From Syntrophomonadaceae bacterium (GTDB taxonomy: Bacteria > Bacillota > PH28-bin88), in assembly GCA_018333865.1 (NCBI GenBank), contig JAGXSE010000039.1:1-64000 (forward strand): a stretch of DNA of 64,000 nucleotides, in the 5' to 3' direction. Position numbers and translations under genes: made by a program. Under the pieces are notes generated by a model. It was not told the DNA's origin. It saw only the letters and a list, made by a program, of their open reading frames with translations, and did not search any database. Below are positions 7,376-14,863 of this stretch, in pieces (position 1 is the stretch's first letter; each line of letters begins with the position of its first letter).

Positions 7376-8793
7376 ACTCTCACCCCTAAACCCCGGTAGA
7401 GACTTTTTCCGTTTCTGGTTGTCAGGTTGTAGGCGCAAAAGGGAATTATCCTTTTATCGGGGCTTACCACATGAATTTTGCACTCCCGCAGGCGCTCCAG
7501 GTCCAACGTCCACGCATCCTGGAACGCCATCCCCGAGATGGCCAGGGTATACTCGGAAATACGCTCCAGGAATTGATCAAGACTGGAGGTGTTAATCCCG
7601 CTCTGCCTCCCGTCTTCCACGCCTTGGGAGGAGCATCCGCCGAGGGCCGGCCTATTGGCATTCTGCGGAGCGGCCCACTGCCTGGCCACAAACTCCCGGC
7701 CTTTTTTCAGTTCTTCCGCCGCCATTAACGGTTTGCAGCAGCTTTGGCCGGCCTGGGAAGTCCTGATCGTCTCAAAGGAAGACCAGGGTTTAAGTTCGCC
7801 GCCGGGCATTAAGATAAAGTTTCCATGAAAGGAACAATAAGCATTTTCAGCGCTGGCAGGCAGAAAATTGTCCGACTTAAGCTGTCCGGCGGTCTGGCTT
7901 TCCAGAGCCCGCAGGACCTCCGGGATGGTAATTCTTCTTACCGGCGGCGCTTTTGGATACCGGCCAAAATAGCTGACGGGCTGAAAATGTACCCCTCTTA
8001 CGGTGGGCATCTGAGTAATGGCGAAACGGATAATCTCGCCGAGATTATCCATATTTACGCCGGGAACCAAGGTCGGAACAAGGACTACTCCGATTCCTTC
8101 CCTGGCGCAGCCGGCAATAGCCAGTTTTTTTAAGTCCAAAACAGCTGCGCCCCTGATCTGCCGGTAGATTTCATCGGTGGTTCCGTCAAACTGCAAGAAA
8201 ACACAGCTTAATCCGGCCTCCTTCAGCTCTTTTACAAATCCCGGCTCCAGGGCCAGGCGCACCCCGTTGGTGTTTAGCTGGATAAAATCAAAACCCAGTT
8301 CCCGTCCCATCCTGATTATGGCCGGCAAATCATCGCGCAGCGCGGGTTCCCCCCCGGAAAGCTGGATATTATATGGTCCGCCCCCCTCCAGCAGGAGGCG
8401 GTACCAGCTTTCAATCTCAGCCAGGTCAGGATCGGCGCTAAAGTTATTATTCGCAGAGGCAAAGCAGACCGGACAGCAAAGATTGCAGCGCTGAGTAATT
8501 TCCAACAGAACGCAACAGGTCTCTTGCCTGTGGTCCGGGCAGAGCCCGCAGTCATAAGGGCAGCCTCGCTGGACCTCGGTTCTGCAAACCGCCGGCGAAG
8601 AAGGTATTTTTGTTGTGGCCCAACTTTCATAGGCCGGTCCCCCTTCCCAGATCAAAACGCGATACTCCCCGTGTTCCGGGCAGCTTTTTACCAGGTATAC
8701 CCGCCCGCCGTCAATTATCTTTTCCGCCGGAATACGCTTCAGGCATTCTGGACAGACGCTTTCCGTTGTCCCCGGCAAGATCCTGTTTCTCAA
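7372..8793 (-). CDS. Radical SAM protein (TrsS-like, with N-terminal zinc-ribbon segment)
   Basis: 473 residues. Two early cysteine pairs (CPECLKRIP and CPEHGEY) and a CPYDCGLC segment precede the radical SAM motif CNLCCPVCFA near residue 108, which holds CxxxCxxC for the 4Fe-4S cluster. GGEP follows, as in other radical SAM enzymes. The C-terminus ends in a PFCAYNLT segment. This architecture resembles the Tes/TrsS branch; some relatives are selenoproteins, but this one has no in-frame UGA. It sits between the MobA-HD fusion (2-base gap) and the AMP ligase (4-base overlap), so it is in a tightly coupled operon. The reaction is unknown. Confidence 0.88.
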   Translation of the reverse strand: MRNRILPGTTESVCPECLKRIPAEKIIDGGRVYLVKSCPEHGEYRVLIWEGGPAYESWATTKIPSSPAVCRTEVQRGCPYDCGLCPDHRQETCCVLLEITQRCNLCCPVCFASANNNFSADPDLAEIESWYRLLLEGGGPYNIQLSGGEPALRDDLPAIIRMGRELGFDFIQLNTNGVRLALEPGFVKELKEAGLSCVFLQFDGTTDEIYRQIRGAAVLDLKKLAIAGCAREGIGVVLVPTLVPGVNMDNLGEIIRFAITQMPTVRGVHFQPVSYFGRYPKAPPVRRITIPEVLRALESQTAGQLKSDNFLPASAENAYCSFHGNFILMPGGELKPWSSFETIRTSQAGQSCCKPLMAAEELKKGREFVARQWAAPQNANRPALGGCSSQGVEDGRQSGINTSSLDQFLERISEYTLAISGMAFQDAWTLDLERLRECKIHVVSPDKRIIPFCAYNLTTRNGKSLYRGLGVRV

Positions 8794-8795
8794 AT

Positions 8796-9932
8796 CTATC
8801 CCTCCCCGCTGAACAAATACGCATACAGATCATTCAATCCCAAAGAATTTTCTATGCGTTCTTTAATTAAGTGCGCCTGCTTCATACGTTCCCCAACGCC
8901 TTTCACTGCTTCAGGATTGCCGGTGTTTCTTCTGAAAGCATCGCTATACCTTTGTTCAATCCTTACTGTCTTTTCTTTTTCTACAACTTTATCGGCCAAA
9001 TAGACAAGGGCTGTTTCATCAATGACAGGATATTTATCAGGGGACCCCAAATTCATATGCCTGGATATCACCTTGGCCACTCCTGGAAAACCTTCCTGTT
9101 CCAGGATAGCCGCTCCAGCCTGCGCGTGATTAGGCCTGCCTTTGGCTATGTCATGCAAGAGTCCCCCCGCCATAACCAGATCAAGATCCAGAAGACAGGA
9201 AGCGGATTTATTCAAGCTTTCCCCAAGCTCATACGCCACTTTGGCCACCATCCGGCCATGCCTGATCACCGGCTCCGGAACATGGTAGAGGGAAAACAGC
9301 GCTTCGCACTCTTCAAGGGTGGGGATATTGCCGCGCTCATGGCAGGCTTTGATATTTTCATAATCCTCTGGAGTGTCCATATCCAGGAGAATCCCCCGGT
9401 CAACGACTTCAGCGTCATAGGACTCTTCCTCAAACTGTTTTAATACCTGGCGCAGATTGCCTGAAATATCACAGGCGAGAATTGAGTTGAAGCACTCCCG
9501 GGCAATCAAGGGCGGATGGCCCCGCTCTCCGCGAAAACAGGGGTATATTACGCTCTTTCCGGTCCCTTGAAACTTTTCCAGAAGCTTCTCCAGGGTTTTG
9601 TTTTTCACCAGAGGCGTGTCAACGGGCAACATAAAAAAGGCTTCCGCCTCATCGGCCAAAGTACGCAATCCGGCCAGGAGCGAAGAAAACATGCCGGAGG
9701 CATATTGCTCATTATAGACAGGGGTCACTTGTAACGAGCATAAAACAGGTAGCAATTCTTCCGCCCGGTAACCTGTCACCACCCTGATATCTTTAAGGCC
9801 CATCTGGCGAAAACCGCAAACAGCCCTTTCGATAACTGTTTTGCCGTAAAGCGGCAGGAGCGGCTTGAATTCGCCCATGCGGGACGAATATCCCGCAGCC
9901 AGGATTAACGCTGAAATTTTATCTCGGCGCAT
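8796..9932 (-). CDS. MobA-like nucleotidyltransferase fused to an HD phosphohydrolase domain (DVU_1551-like)
   Basis: 378 residues with two domains. Residues 1-195 are a MobA/MocA-type transferase: LILAAGYSSRMGEFKPLL is the nucleotide-binding signature, and PVDTP carries the metal-binding aspartate. MocA proteins add CMP to molybdopterin for xanthine-dehydrogenase-type enzymes. Residues ~200-378 are an HD domain with LLHDIAKGRPNHA. The HD part may hydrolyse or salvage a nucleotide product. The start overlaps xdhC by 14 bases. With XdhC and an aldehyde oxidoreductase nearby, a job in making the cytidine form of the cofactor is likely. Confidence 0.88.
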   Translation of the reverse strand: MRRDKISALILAAGYSSRMGEFKPLLPLYGKTVIERAVCGFRQMGLKDIRVVTGYRAEELLPVLCSLQVTPVYNEQYASGMFSSLLAGLRTLADEAEAFFMLPVDTPLVKNKTLEKLLEKFQGTGKSVIYPCFRGERGHPPLIARECFNSILACDISGNLRQVLKQFEEESYDAEVVDRGILLDMDTPEDYENIKACHERGNIPTLEECEALFSLYHVPEPVIRHGRMVAKVAYELGESLNKSASCLLDLDLVMAGGLLHDIAKGRPNHAQAGAAILEQEGFPGVAKVISRHMNLGSPDKYPVIDETALVYLADKVVEKEKTVRIEQRYSDAFRRNTGNPEAVKGVGERMKQAHLIKERIENSLGLNDLYAYLFSGEG

Positions 9933-10983
9933 TTTCCCTCTCCGCCCGGATTTTGATTAGTTCAGCCACAATACTGACGGCAATTTCTTCGGGAGTCTCG
10001 GCCAGGATATCCAGGCCAATAGGTGAATGCACCCGGGCAAAATCACCGTCAACGAGGCCCAATTCTTCCTTTAAGGCTTTGTAGACCATGTCGCGTTTTC
10101 TTCTGCTGCCAATCATCCCTATGTAGGCAACAGGCTTTCTTATCACTTGACCCAGCACTGCTTTGTCATGGAGATGTCCCCTGGTTACTATCACCAGGTA
10201 ACTATCCTGGTTAAAAGCCAGATCCGGCAAAGGTTCTGCCAACGCTTCAAGAAGAATAATTTCGGAGAGGGGAAACCGTTCCTTACTTGCATATTCCGCA
10301 CGGTCATCCAGAATCACCGTCTTAAAGCCAGTCATTTCCGCGATGGGCGCTATTTTCTGGGAAACATGACCTGCCCCAAAAATATACAAAACGCCGGTGT
10401 TCCGGATGGGTTCAATCAAGAGGCGCCGGTCTTCCAGGACCTCCCAATGGATGGATATTTTGGCCGACCCCTCAATAAGCTTGGCCAAAAACCCCCGGTC
10501 CCACTCAAACGTGCCGGTTAACGAGCCATCTTGCTTTACCAGGCATTGTTGCCTCTTCCCTTTATTGTGCAAAGCCGTGCCCAGTTCCGTAATCAGCCAG
10601 GCTTTTTCCCGTTTCTCCAAGGTCTTGGCAATGCCCCGATAGATCTCAAGATTGGCTTGATCTGCGGCATCAATATAATCCAATAAGAACTCTCCCTTGC
10701 CGCCGCAAATCATATCCATCTGGGCCGCGTCTGTTCCTGTGAGCATGAATTTTTGAGTAAGAGGAGACTTGCTTTTAAAGACCTCGGCGGCCAGACTGCG
10801 AGCTTCCGCTTCCAGCCTGCCGCCCCCAATGGTGCCTATGATAGAACCATCCATTTTAATGACCATTTTGGCCCCGGCAGTACGGGGAACGGAACCGGAT
10901 TTGTCAAAAATGGTAGTCACAACAAAGCTCTCACCCCAAGACAACAGCTGCTCCATATCTTGCCACAAAGGCTTCATCGTCAC
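9919..10983 (-). CDS. xdhC: XdhC-family molybdenum hydroxylase maturation factor
   Basis: 354 residues. The N-terminal XdhC/CoxI domain carries GSVPRTAGAKMV and IGGGRLEAEA, and the C-terminal Rossmann domain has YIFGAGHVSQ and later IGSRRKRD. XdhC binds molybdenum cofactor, promotes its terminal sulfuration and loads it into xanthine-dehydrogenase-family enzymes. The GTG start overlaps the previous stop as GTGA; an ATG two codons in is equally possible. The nearby Mop-type oxidoreductase is the natural client. Confidence 0.95.
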   Translation of the reverse strand: MTMKPLWQDMEQLLSWGESFVVTTIFDKSGSVPRTAGAKMVIKMDGSIIGTIGGGRLEAEARSLAAEVFKSKSPLTQKFMLTGTDAAQMDMICGGKGEFLLDYIDAADQANLEIYRGIAKTLEKREKAWLITELGTALHNKGKRQQCLVKQDGSLTGTFEWDRGFLAKLIEGSAKISIHWEVLEDRRLLIEPIRNTGVLYIFGAGHVSQKIAPIAEMTGFKTVILDDRAEYASKERFPLSEIILLEALAEPLPDLAFNQDSYLVIVTRGHLHDKAVLGQVIRKPVAYIGMIGSRRKRDMVYKALKEELGLVDGDFARVHSPIGLDILAETPEEIAVSIVAELIKIRAERENAPR

Positions 10984-11432
10984 ACCTCCAGTTTTCCTGT
11001 CAAATCATAACCATTATCAGCGAGAAGCTCTTTAGTCTTGGCAAAAGTATCATATACTATCTGCGGACAGCGCTCCTTGCGTTTATTCAAATCGTTTTCC
11101 AAAATATCGCTGCAATTAATGCCGCCATACTTGGACTCATATTCCTGCTCAAACCATTCAACCAGTTCGCCGACCATCTTTTCAAGGCGGCTGTCTCCAA
11201 CTTCTTCCGGCGTCCCTTTGCCGGCATACAGGGCCAGCAAGCAGGCGCCTCCCGTCAGCGCTCCGCAATTATGCCCCTGAAAACAAAGGCCTCCGATTAA
11301 TCCATTCATGGCTCGAACTAAATCAGGGTTAATTTTCTCCTGGGCTTCCAGACCCAGCATCAGCAAGATTTGGCTGCAGTAGAATTCCTTTTGCGAAAGC
11401 TCCACCATACGAAAGAAATCTTCATTCACCAT
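10980..11432 (-). CDS. C-GCAxxG-C-C family redox protein (DVU_1555-like)
   Basis: 150 residues. The conserved cysteine pattern is visible as CFQGHNCGALTGGACL in the middle, with INCSDIL and RCPQIV towards the C-terminus; that is the C_GCAxxG_C_C family signature in degenerate form. Such proteins are thought to bind a metal or cluster and often accompany oxidoreductases. The operon position, with a 4-base overlap to xdhC, ties it to the aldehyde oxidoreductase system. No enzymatic activity is established for the family. Confidence 0.82.
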   Translation of the reverse strand: MVNEDFFRMVELSQKEFYCSQILLMLGLEAQEKINPDLVRAMNGLIGGLCFQGHNCGALTGGACLLALYAGKGTPEEVGDSRLEKMVGELVEWFEQEYESKYGGINCSDILENDLNKRKERCPQIVYDTFAKTKELLADNGYDLTGKLEV

Positions 11433-11449
11433 GCCACCCCCTCTAACGC

Positions 11450-12157
11450 TTAATCCAAGACCCCGGCCGAAGCCGGTTTTTCAGCCACCAGTAAAAAGTA
11501 TCCGATTTTTTCCTTCCGCTCCCTTTTTTCTTGCGCGCCACGCTGCCAGCAATGGGCCAGTACTCCGTATTCCATGATATAACGGGCAATAAACTCCTTT
11601 AAACAAGGGGAGTGATCTTCCCAGAGCAATATTTTGAATCCATATTCCTCCATCATCCGGGTCAGTTCGCTGTAAGTCAGGGCTCCGTTTAGACAGTTTG
11701 GTTCAGTTGACCCGGATGCCGGGGCTTTGGAGCGGTCATTTTTGATATAAAGATCTGTGATGGCCAGTTTTCCGCCGGCAACCAGGACGCGGTTAATTCC
11801 GGACAACACCCCGCCGTCATATTTCATGACGGATAAGCTGCATTCAGCTATAACTCCCTCAAAGGACGCAGGGGCAAAGGGCAGGCTTTCGGCCTGAGCC
11901 TTTAGGAGACGCAAGCCCGGCGAGCGCATTTTCCCCTGCCTGAGCGCCTCTTCTGACGAGTCAATACCTACGGCGTCCATGCGCCGGATATCCTGAAGAT
12001 ATTCCACTGTATTTCCGGCGCCGCACCCTATATCGATTACCCTGGCGCCGGGTTGAAAAGCGCAATAATCAATAAGCCGCTGCGTCAAGAAGAGACCGCC
12101 GGGGTGCAGCATCCCGTCCAGCAGCTTTATTGCCGAATCTTGGTGAGCACTCTTCAT
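11450..12157 (-). CDS. SAM-dependent methyltransferase (DVU_1556-like)
   Basis: 235 residues, class I methyltransferase fold. VIDIGCGAGNTVEYL is motif I for S-adenosylmethionine, DAVGIDSSEEAL is the acidic loop, and later ALPFAP-type and GGKLAITDLY segments follow the UbiE/COQ5 pattern. It overlaps the small four-cysteine protein by 4 bases, so translation is coupled. The substrate is unknown; context suggests modification of a cofactor or precursor for the molybdenum hydroxylase. Confidence 0.88.
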   Translation of the reverse strand: MKSAHQDSAIKLLDGMLHPGGLFLTQRLIDYCAFQPGARVIDIGCGAGNTVEYLQDIRRMDAVGIDSSEEALRQGKMRSPGLRLLKAQAESLPFAPASFEGVIAECSLSVMKYDGGVLSGINRVLVAGGKLAITDLYIKNDRSKAPASGSTEPNCLNGALTYSELTRMMEEYGFKILLWEDHSPCLKEFIARYIMEYGVLAHCWQRGAQEKRERKEKIGYFLLVAEKPASAGVLD

Positions 12158-12357
12158 TTGTCCTCCATGGCCTTTTCAACCTGCTGCATCTTGCCCTGGG
12201 CCAGTTCTTCCGGAACGTAGACCAGCCCGCATTGTGAACACTTCTGCAGTTCCACCGGAAATTTGCTTCCCATGTACGACAATGTTGCCTTGCCCAAGGT
12301 CAGGGGGATGCCGCACTTATCACAAACAATTCTCTGCTCTTGTGCCGTATTGCCCAT
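12154..12357 (-). CDS. Small four-cysteine redox/zinc protein (DVU_1557-like)
   Basis: 67 residues with two CxxC pairs, VCDKCGIPL near residue 12 and KCSQCGLVYV near residue 40, forming a zinc-ribbon or rubredoxin-like knuckle. It is coupled to the methyltransferase by a 4-base overlap and lies 14 bases after the large oxidoreductase gene. Homologues in the DVU1549-1559 type cluster are annotated only as redox proteins. Electron transfer or metal delivery are both possible. Confidence 0.85.
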   Translation of the reverse strand: MGNTAQEQRIVCDKCGIPLTLGKATLSYMGSKFPVELQKCSQCGLVYVPEELAQGKMQQVEKAMEDK

Positions 12358-12370
12358 TTCCTTCGCCCCA

Positions 12371-14704
12371 CTATTCGCTTATTTCCAATCTGTGGCTGTA
12401 TGCGTTTCTGACCAGGAAGCCGTCTCCCTGCGAGGTGTATTCTACCCAATAGGTTACGCTCACTGGTTTAAAGCAGGCAATAAAGCTATTATTTTCCATG
12501 TTTTTGAACTTGTTGCCGCTCTTTTCGGCATGGGCAATGACCTTGGCCACGTCTTCCCTGAGGATCATCCTGTCCTCCATGACATCCCCTACGGCCTCAG
12601 GGATAATAAGCTTTATTTCACTCTGCCGCTCTTCCACTGTCTCACCCCACACTTCCTTTAACAGTGTCTCTCTTAGTCTCGCCCTGTTTTCGTGCCGCTC
12701 GGAAAACCCCGGACCTTTTTGTGTTGCTGGATCCTGTTCTTTTGCGCTGAAGATCAGATCCAGGAGATGGTAGACCCGTTTTCCCCTTCCGGCAAAAATA
12801 TCGCGACACATGGCACAGTAGGCAAGATAGTCGGCCTCGCTTTCCTTAATGCGCCTTTCCGCCCCTTTGCGGGCCAAGTCCCTGTTGGCAAAAAGCTGCA
12901 ATCCGCCGTACCCGCAGCACTCGGTTTTCCCCCAGCCGGTATCCAGCTCTTCAACCTGGTGGCCCAGTTTATGCAAAATACTCCGGATACTTTTTTGCAG
13001 CCTGGCTTCATGTCTTGTGGTACAAGCGTCATGCACGGCCAGTTTTTTCGGAGAAACCCCTTCTTTGGCCTTATCCGGCAGTCCTATCTGTTCCAGGAAA
13101 GTCCAGACGGTCTCTGCTTCCATTTGGGGCAACTCCCGCTTAAATATGCTATAGCAGGTGGGGCACCCGGTGATTACCCTGGGTTGGCCCAAATCAAGCC
13201 AGTTGTTTTCTACGTTCCTGATTGTTTCCTTAAACAATTCCTGCCTTCCAGCCCAGTCGGCGGGAGCGCCGCAGCAGCCCAGGCTGAGTCCTGCCCCTCC
13301 CTCTGTTTTGGCGCACAAGAATTCATAAATTCTTCTGACGTTTTGCGGAGAGGACGCGCTTAACTGGCAGCCGGGAAAGAACATGATGCTACTTTTTTTA
13401 TAGCCCGGCTGGTGTTTATTCAAGACAAATTTAGTGCCGGTGCTGAATTGCATATCCCGCAGCGCAAAATCATGGGCCGTGGGCGGCATTTTTCCTTTTT
13501 TAACCATGATTTGCCGCGCTTCCTTGTAGATTTCGCCCATGTTCAGGCCGCCGGGACAAACCTGCTCACAGAGCCCGCACAACCTGCAGGAATTAATCGT
13601 AGCATTGGCATGGTGAATTCCCATGACAATGGACAGGTTGTTATATACTTCCCGGACATAGCGTTTAGGATAAGAACCGTAGTTGGCAAGAAACTCGCAG
13701 ACCTTTACGCACTCCATGCATTCGCACAGCAAACAGCGGTTGGCTTCCCGCAAAGCTTCCCCAACAATATAACCCCGAACGGGATTATATTCTTTTGACG
13801 CAACCTGGAATTCTACTCCGTCGATATTTGTATACAGCGAAGAGTCAAACGGCCCTTCCTTTTCCCTGCCGACAGTGAGGGAGGCATTCTGGAACAGACG
13901 GTCGATGGAATTGGCAGCAATTTTGCCATGTGATATTGAGGTTATGGGAGATTTGCCGTGAGTGCCCAAAAGGAGGCTGCCGCCGGCAAAGACCTTGGAA
14001 CGGCTTGTAGCGAAGGTGACGGGGTCAATTACCGGTTTGCCCGCGCTATTAAGCTCAAGCCCCAGGTTCAAAGAGCTTGCCCCCAGGCAGCCCACACCTA
14101 AATATACGGCGTCAAAACCCGTGCATACATCGTCAAAAGTCAGCATTTTGCTGCCGGAATTGCTAATTCTCGCATCATATCTTATCTCCAGAGGAAGTTT
14201 TTCCAGGTAGGCCAGATCATCCTCAATAGTTTGAGCAGGCAGGATGCTTTCCGAAATGTCCCGGATACTCCCAGCCAAACGATGAGTGGCTTCAAAAACC
14301 ACCACTTTATACCCTTTTTTTGCCAGTTCAACAGCTGCGGTCAGACCGCTCAAGCCGGCGCCTATTACCGCAACCTTCTTATCTTTGGCCTTGACTTGCA
14401 AGATTTTGGGAGCAGGAGGGTCGTAGTTTTCCGCGCAACACCTTTCCAGTGCATTGACATGAATAGCTCCGCCCAAATCTTTGCGTTTACAGGCCTGGCG
14501 GCAGGGCTGGTCACAAATTCTGCTGATGATCCTGGGAAAAGGGAGCATTTTGTTTAATAACATGAACCCGGCAGCATAGTCTTTCTTCCGGACAGCTAAA
14601 GCAATGCCCCGCCCGTCTACGTGAACGGGACAGGCGGCAGTGCACCCGGGTGCTTCCTCCTGTATGCATCTTGCTTCCCGTTCGCGCCATTTTTTCTGAT
14701 CCAT
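12371..14704 (-). CDS. FAD/NAD(P) oxidoreductase with ferredoxin clusters and two CCG domains
   Basis: About 777 residues. The N-terminus has GltD-type cysteines (CTAACPVHVDGRG, ICDQPCRQACKR), then a GAGLSGLTAAVELA FAD-binding motif. A ferredoxin-like segment follows (CLLCECMECVKVC and CRLCGLCEQVCPGG). The C-terminal half carries two CCG motifs, LGCCGAPADW and TECCGYGG, as in HdrB and GlpC subunits that bind non-cubane or quinone-linked clusters. Fusion of GltD-like and HdrD-like parts suggests electron transfer between NAD(P)H and a disulfide, quinone or the Mop enzyme. The ATG at 14702-14704 has GGGTGG 8 bases upstream. It heads the maturation gene string. Confidence 0.85.
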   Translation of the reverse strand: MDQKKWREREARCIQEEAPGCTAACPVHVDGRGIALAVRKKDYAAGFMLLNKMLPFPRIISRICDQPCRQACKRKDLGGAIHVNALERCCAENYDPPAPKILQVKAKDKKVAVIGAGLSGLTAAVELAKKGYKVVVFEATHRLAGSIRDISESILPAQTIEDDLAYLEKLPLEIRYDARISNSGSKMLTFDDVCTGFDAVYLGVGCLGASSLNLGLELNSAGKPVIDPVTFATSRSKVFAGGSLLLGTHGKSPITSISHGKIAANSIDRLFQNASLTVGREKEGPFDSSLYTNIDGVEFQVASKEYNPVRGYIVGEALREANRCLLCECMECVKVCEFLANYGSYPKRYVREVYNNLSIVMGIHHANATINSCRLCGLCEQVCPGGLNMGEIYKEARQIMVKKGKMPPTAHDFALRDMQFSTGTKFVLNKHQPGYKKSSIMFFPGCQLSASSPQNVRRIYEFLCAKTEGGAGLSLGCCGAPADWAGRQELFKETIRNVENNWLDLGQPRVITGCPTCYSIFKRELPQMEAETVWTFLEQIGLPDKAKEGVSPKKLAVHDACTTRHEARLQKSIRSILHKLGHQVEELDTGWGKTECCGYGGLQLFANRDLARKGAERRIKESEADYLAYCAMCRDIFAGRGKRVYHLLDLIFSAKEQDPATQKGPGFSERHENRARLRETLLKEVWGETVEERQSEIKLIIPEAVGDVMEDRMILREDVAKVIAHAEKSGNKFKNMENNSFIACFKPVSVTYWVEYTSQGDGFLVRNAYSHRLEISE

Positions 14705-14789
14705 GGGAATGCCACCCTTTGCCTTTAAAATTTTGGAACATCCAGGACTGCCGAAGAAGTCCCTGTTATCATGGAATACAGGCAAACCT

Positions 14790-14827
14790 AAAACGAACCG
14801 GCAGTTTATGCTGCCAGGCTCGTTTTA
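14790..14827 (-). terminator. Terminator after the aldehyde oxidoreductase gene
   Basis: AACGAGCC pairs with GGTTCGTT and GGCAG with CTGCC (14791-14826), with flanking T/A runs on both sides. It lies 37 bases past the oxidoreductase stop and separates that gene from the downstream maturation genes, so read-through or a separate promoter is needed for them. Confidence 0.75.
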
Positions 14828-14863
14828 GGTTATGCCTTTGGTTAACCGTAATATACGTCAGGC

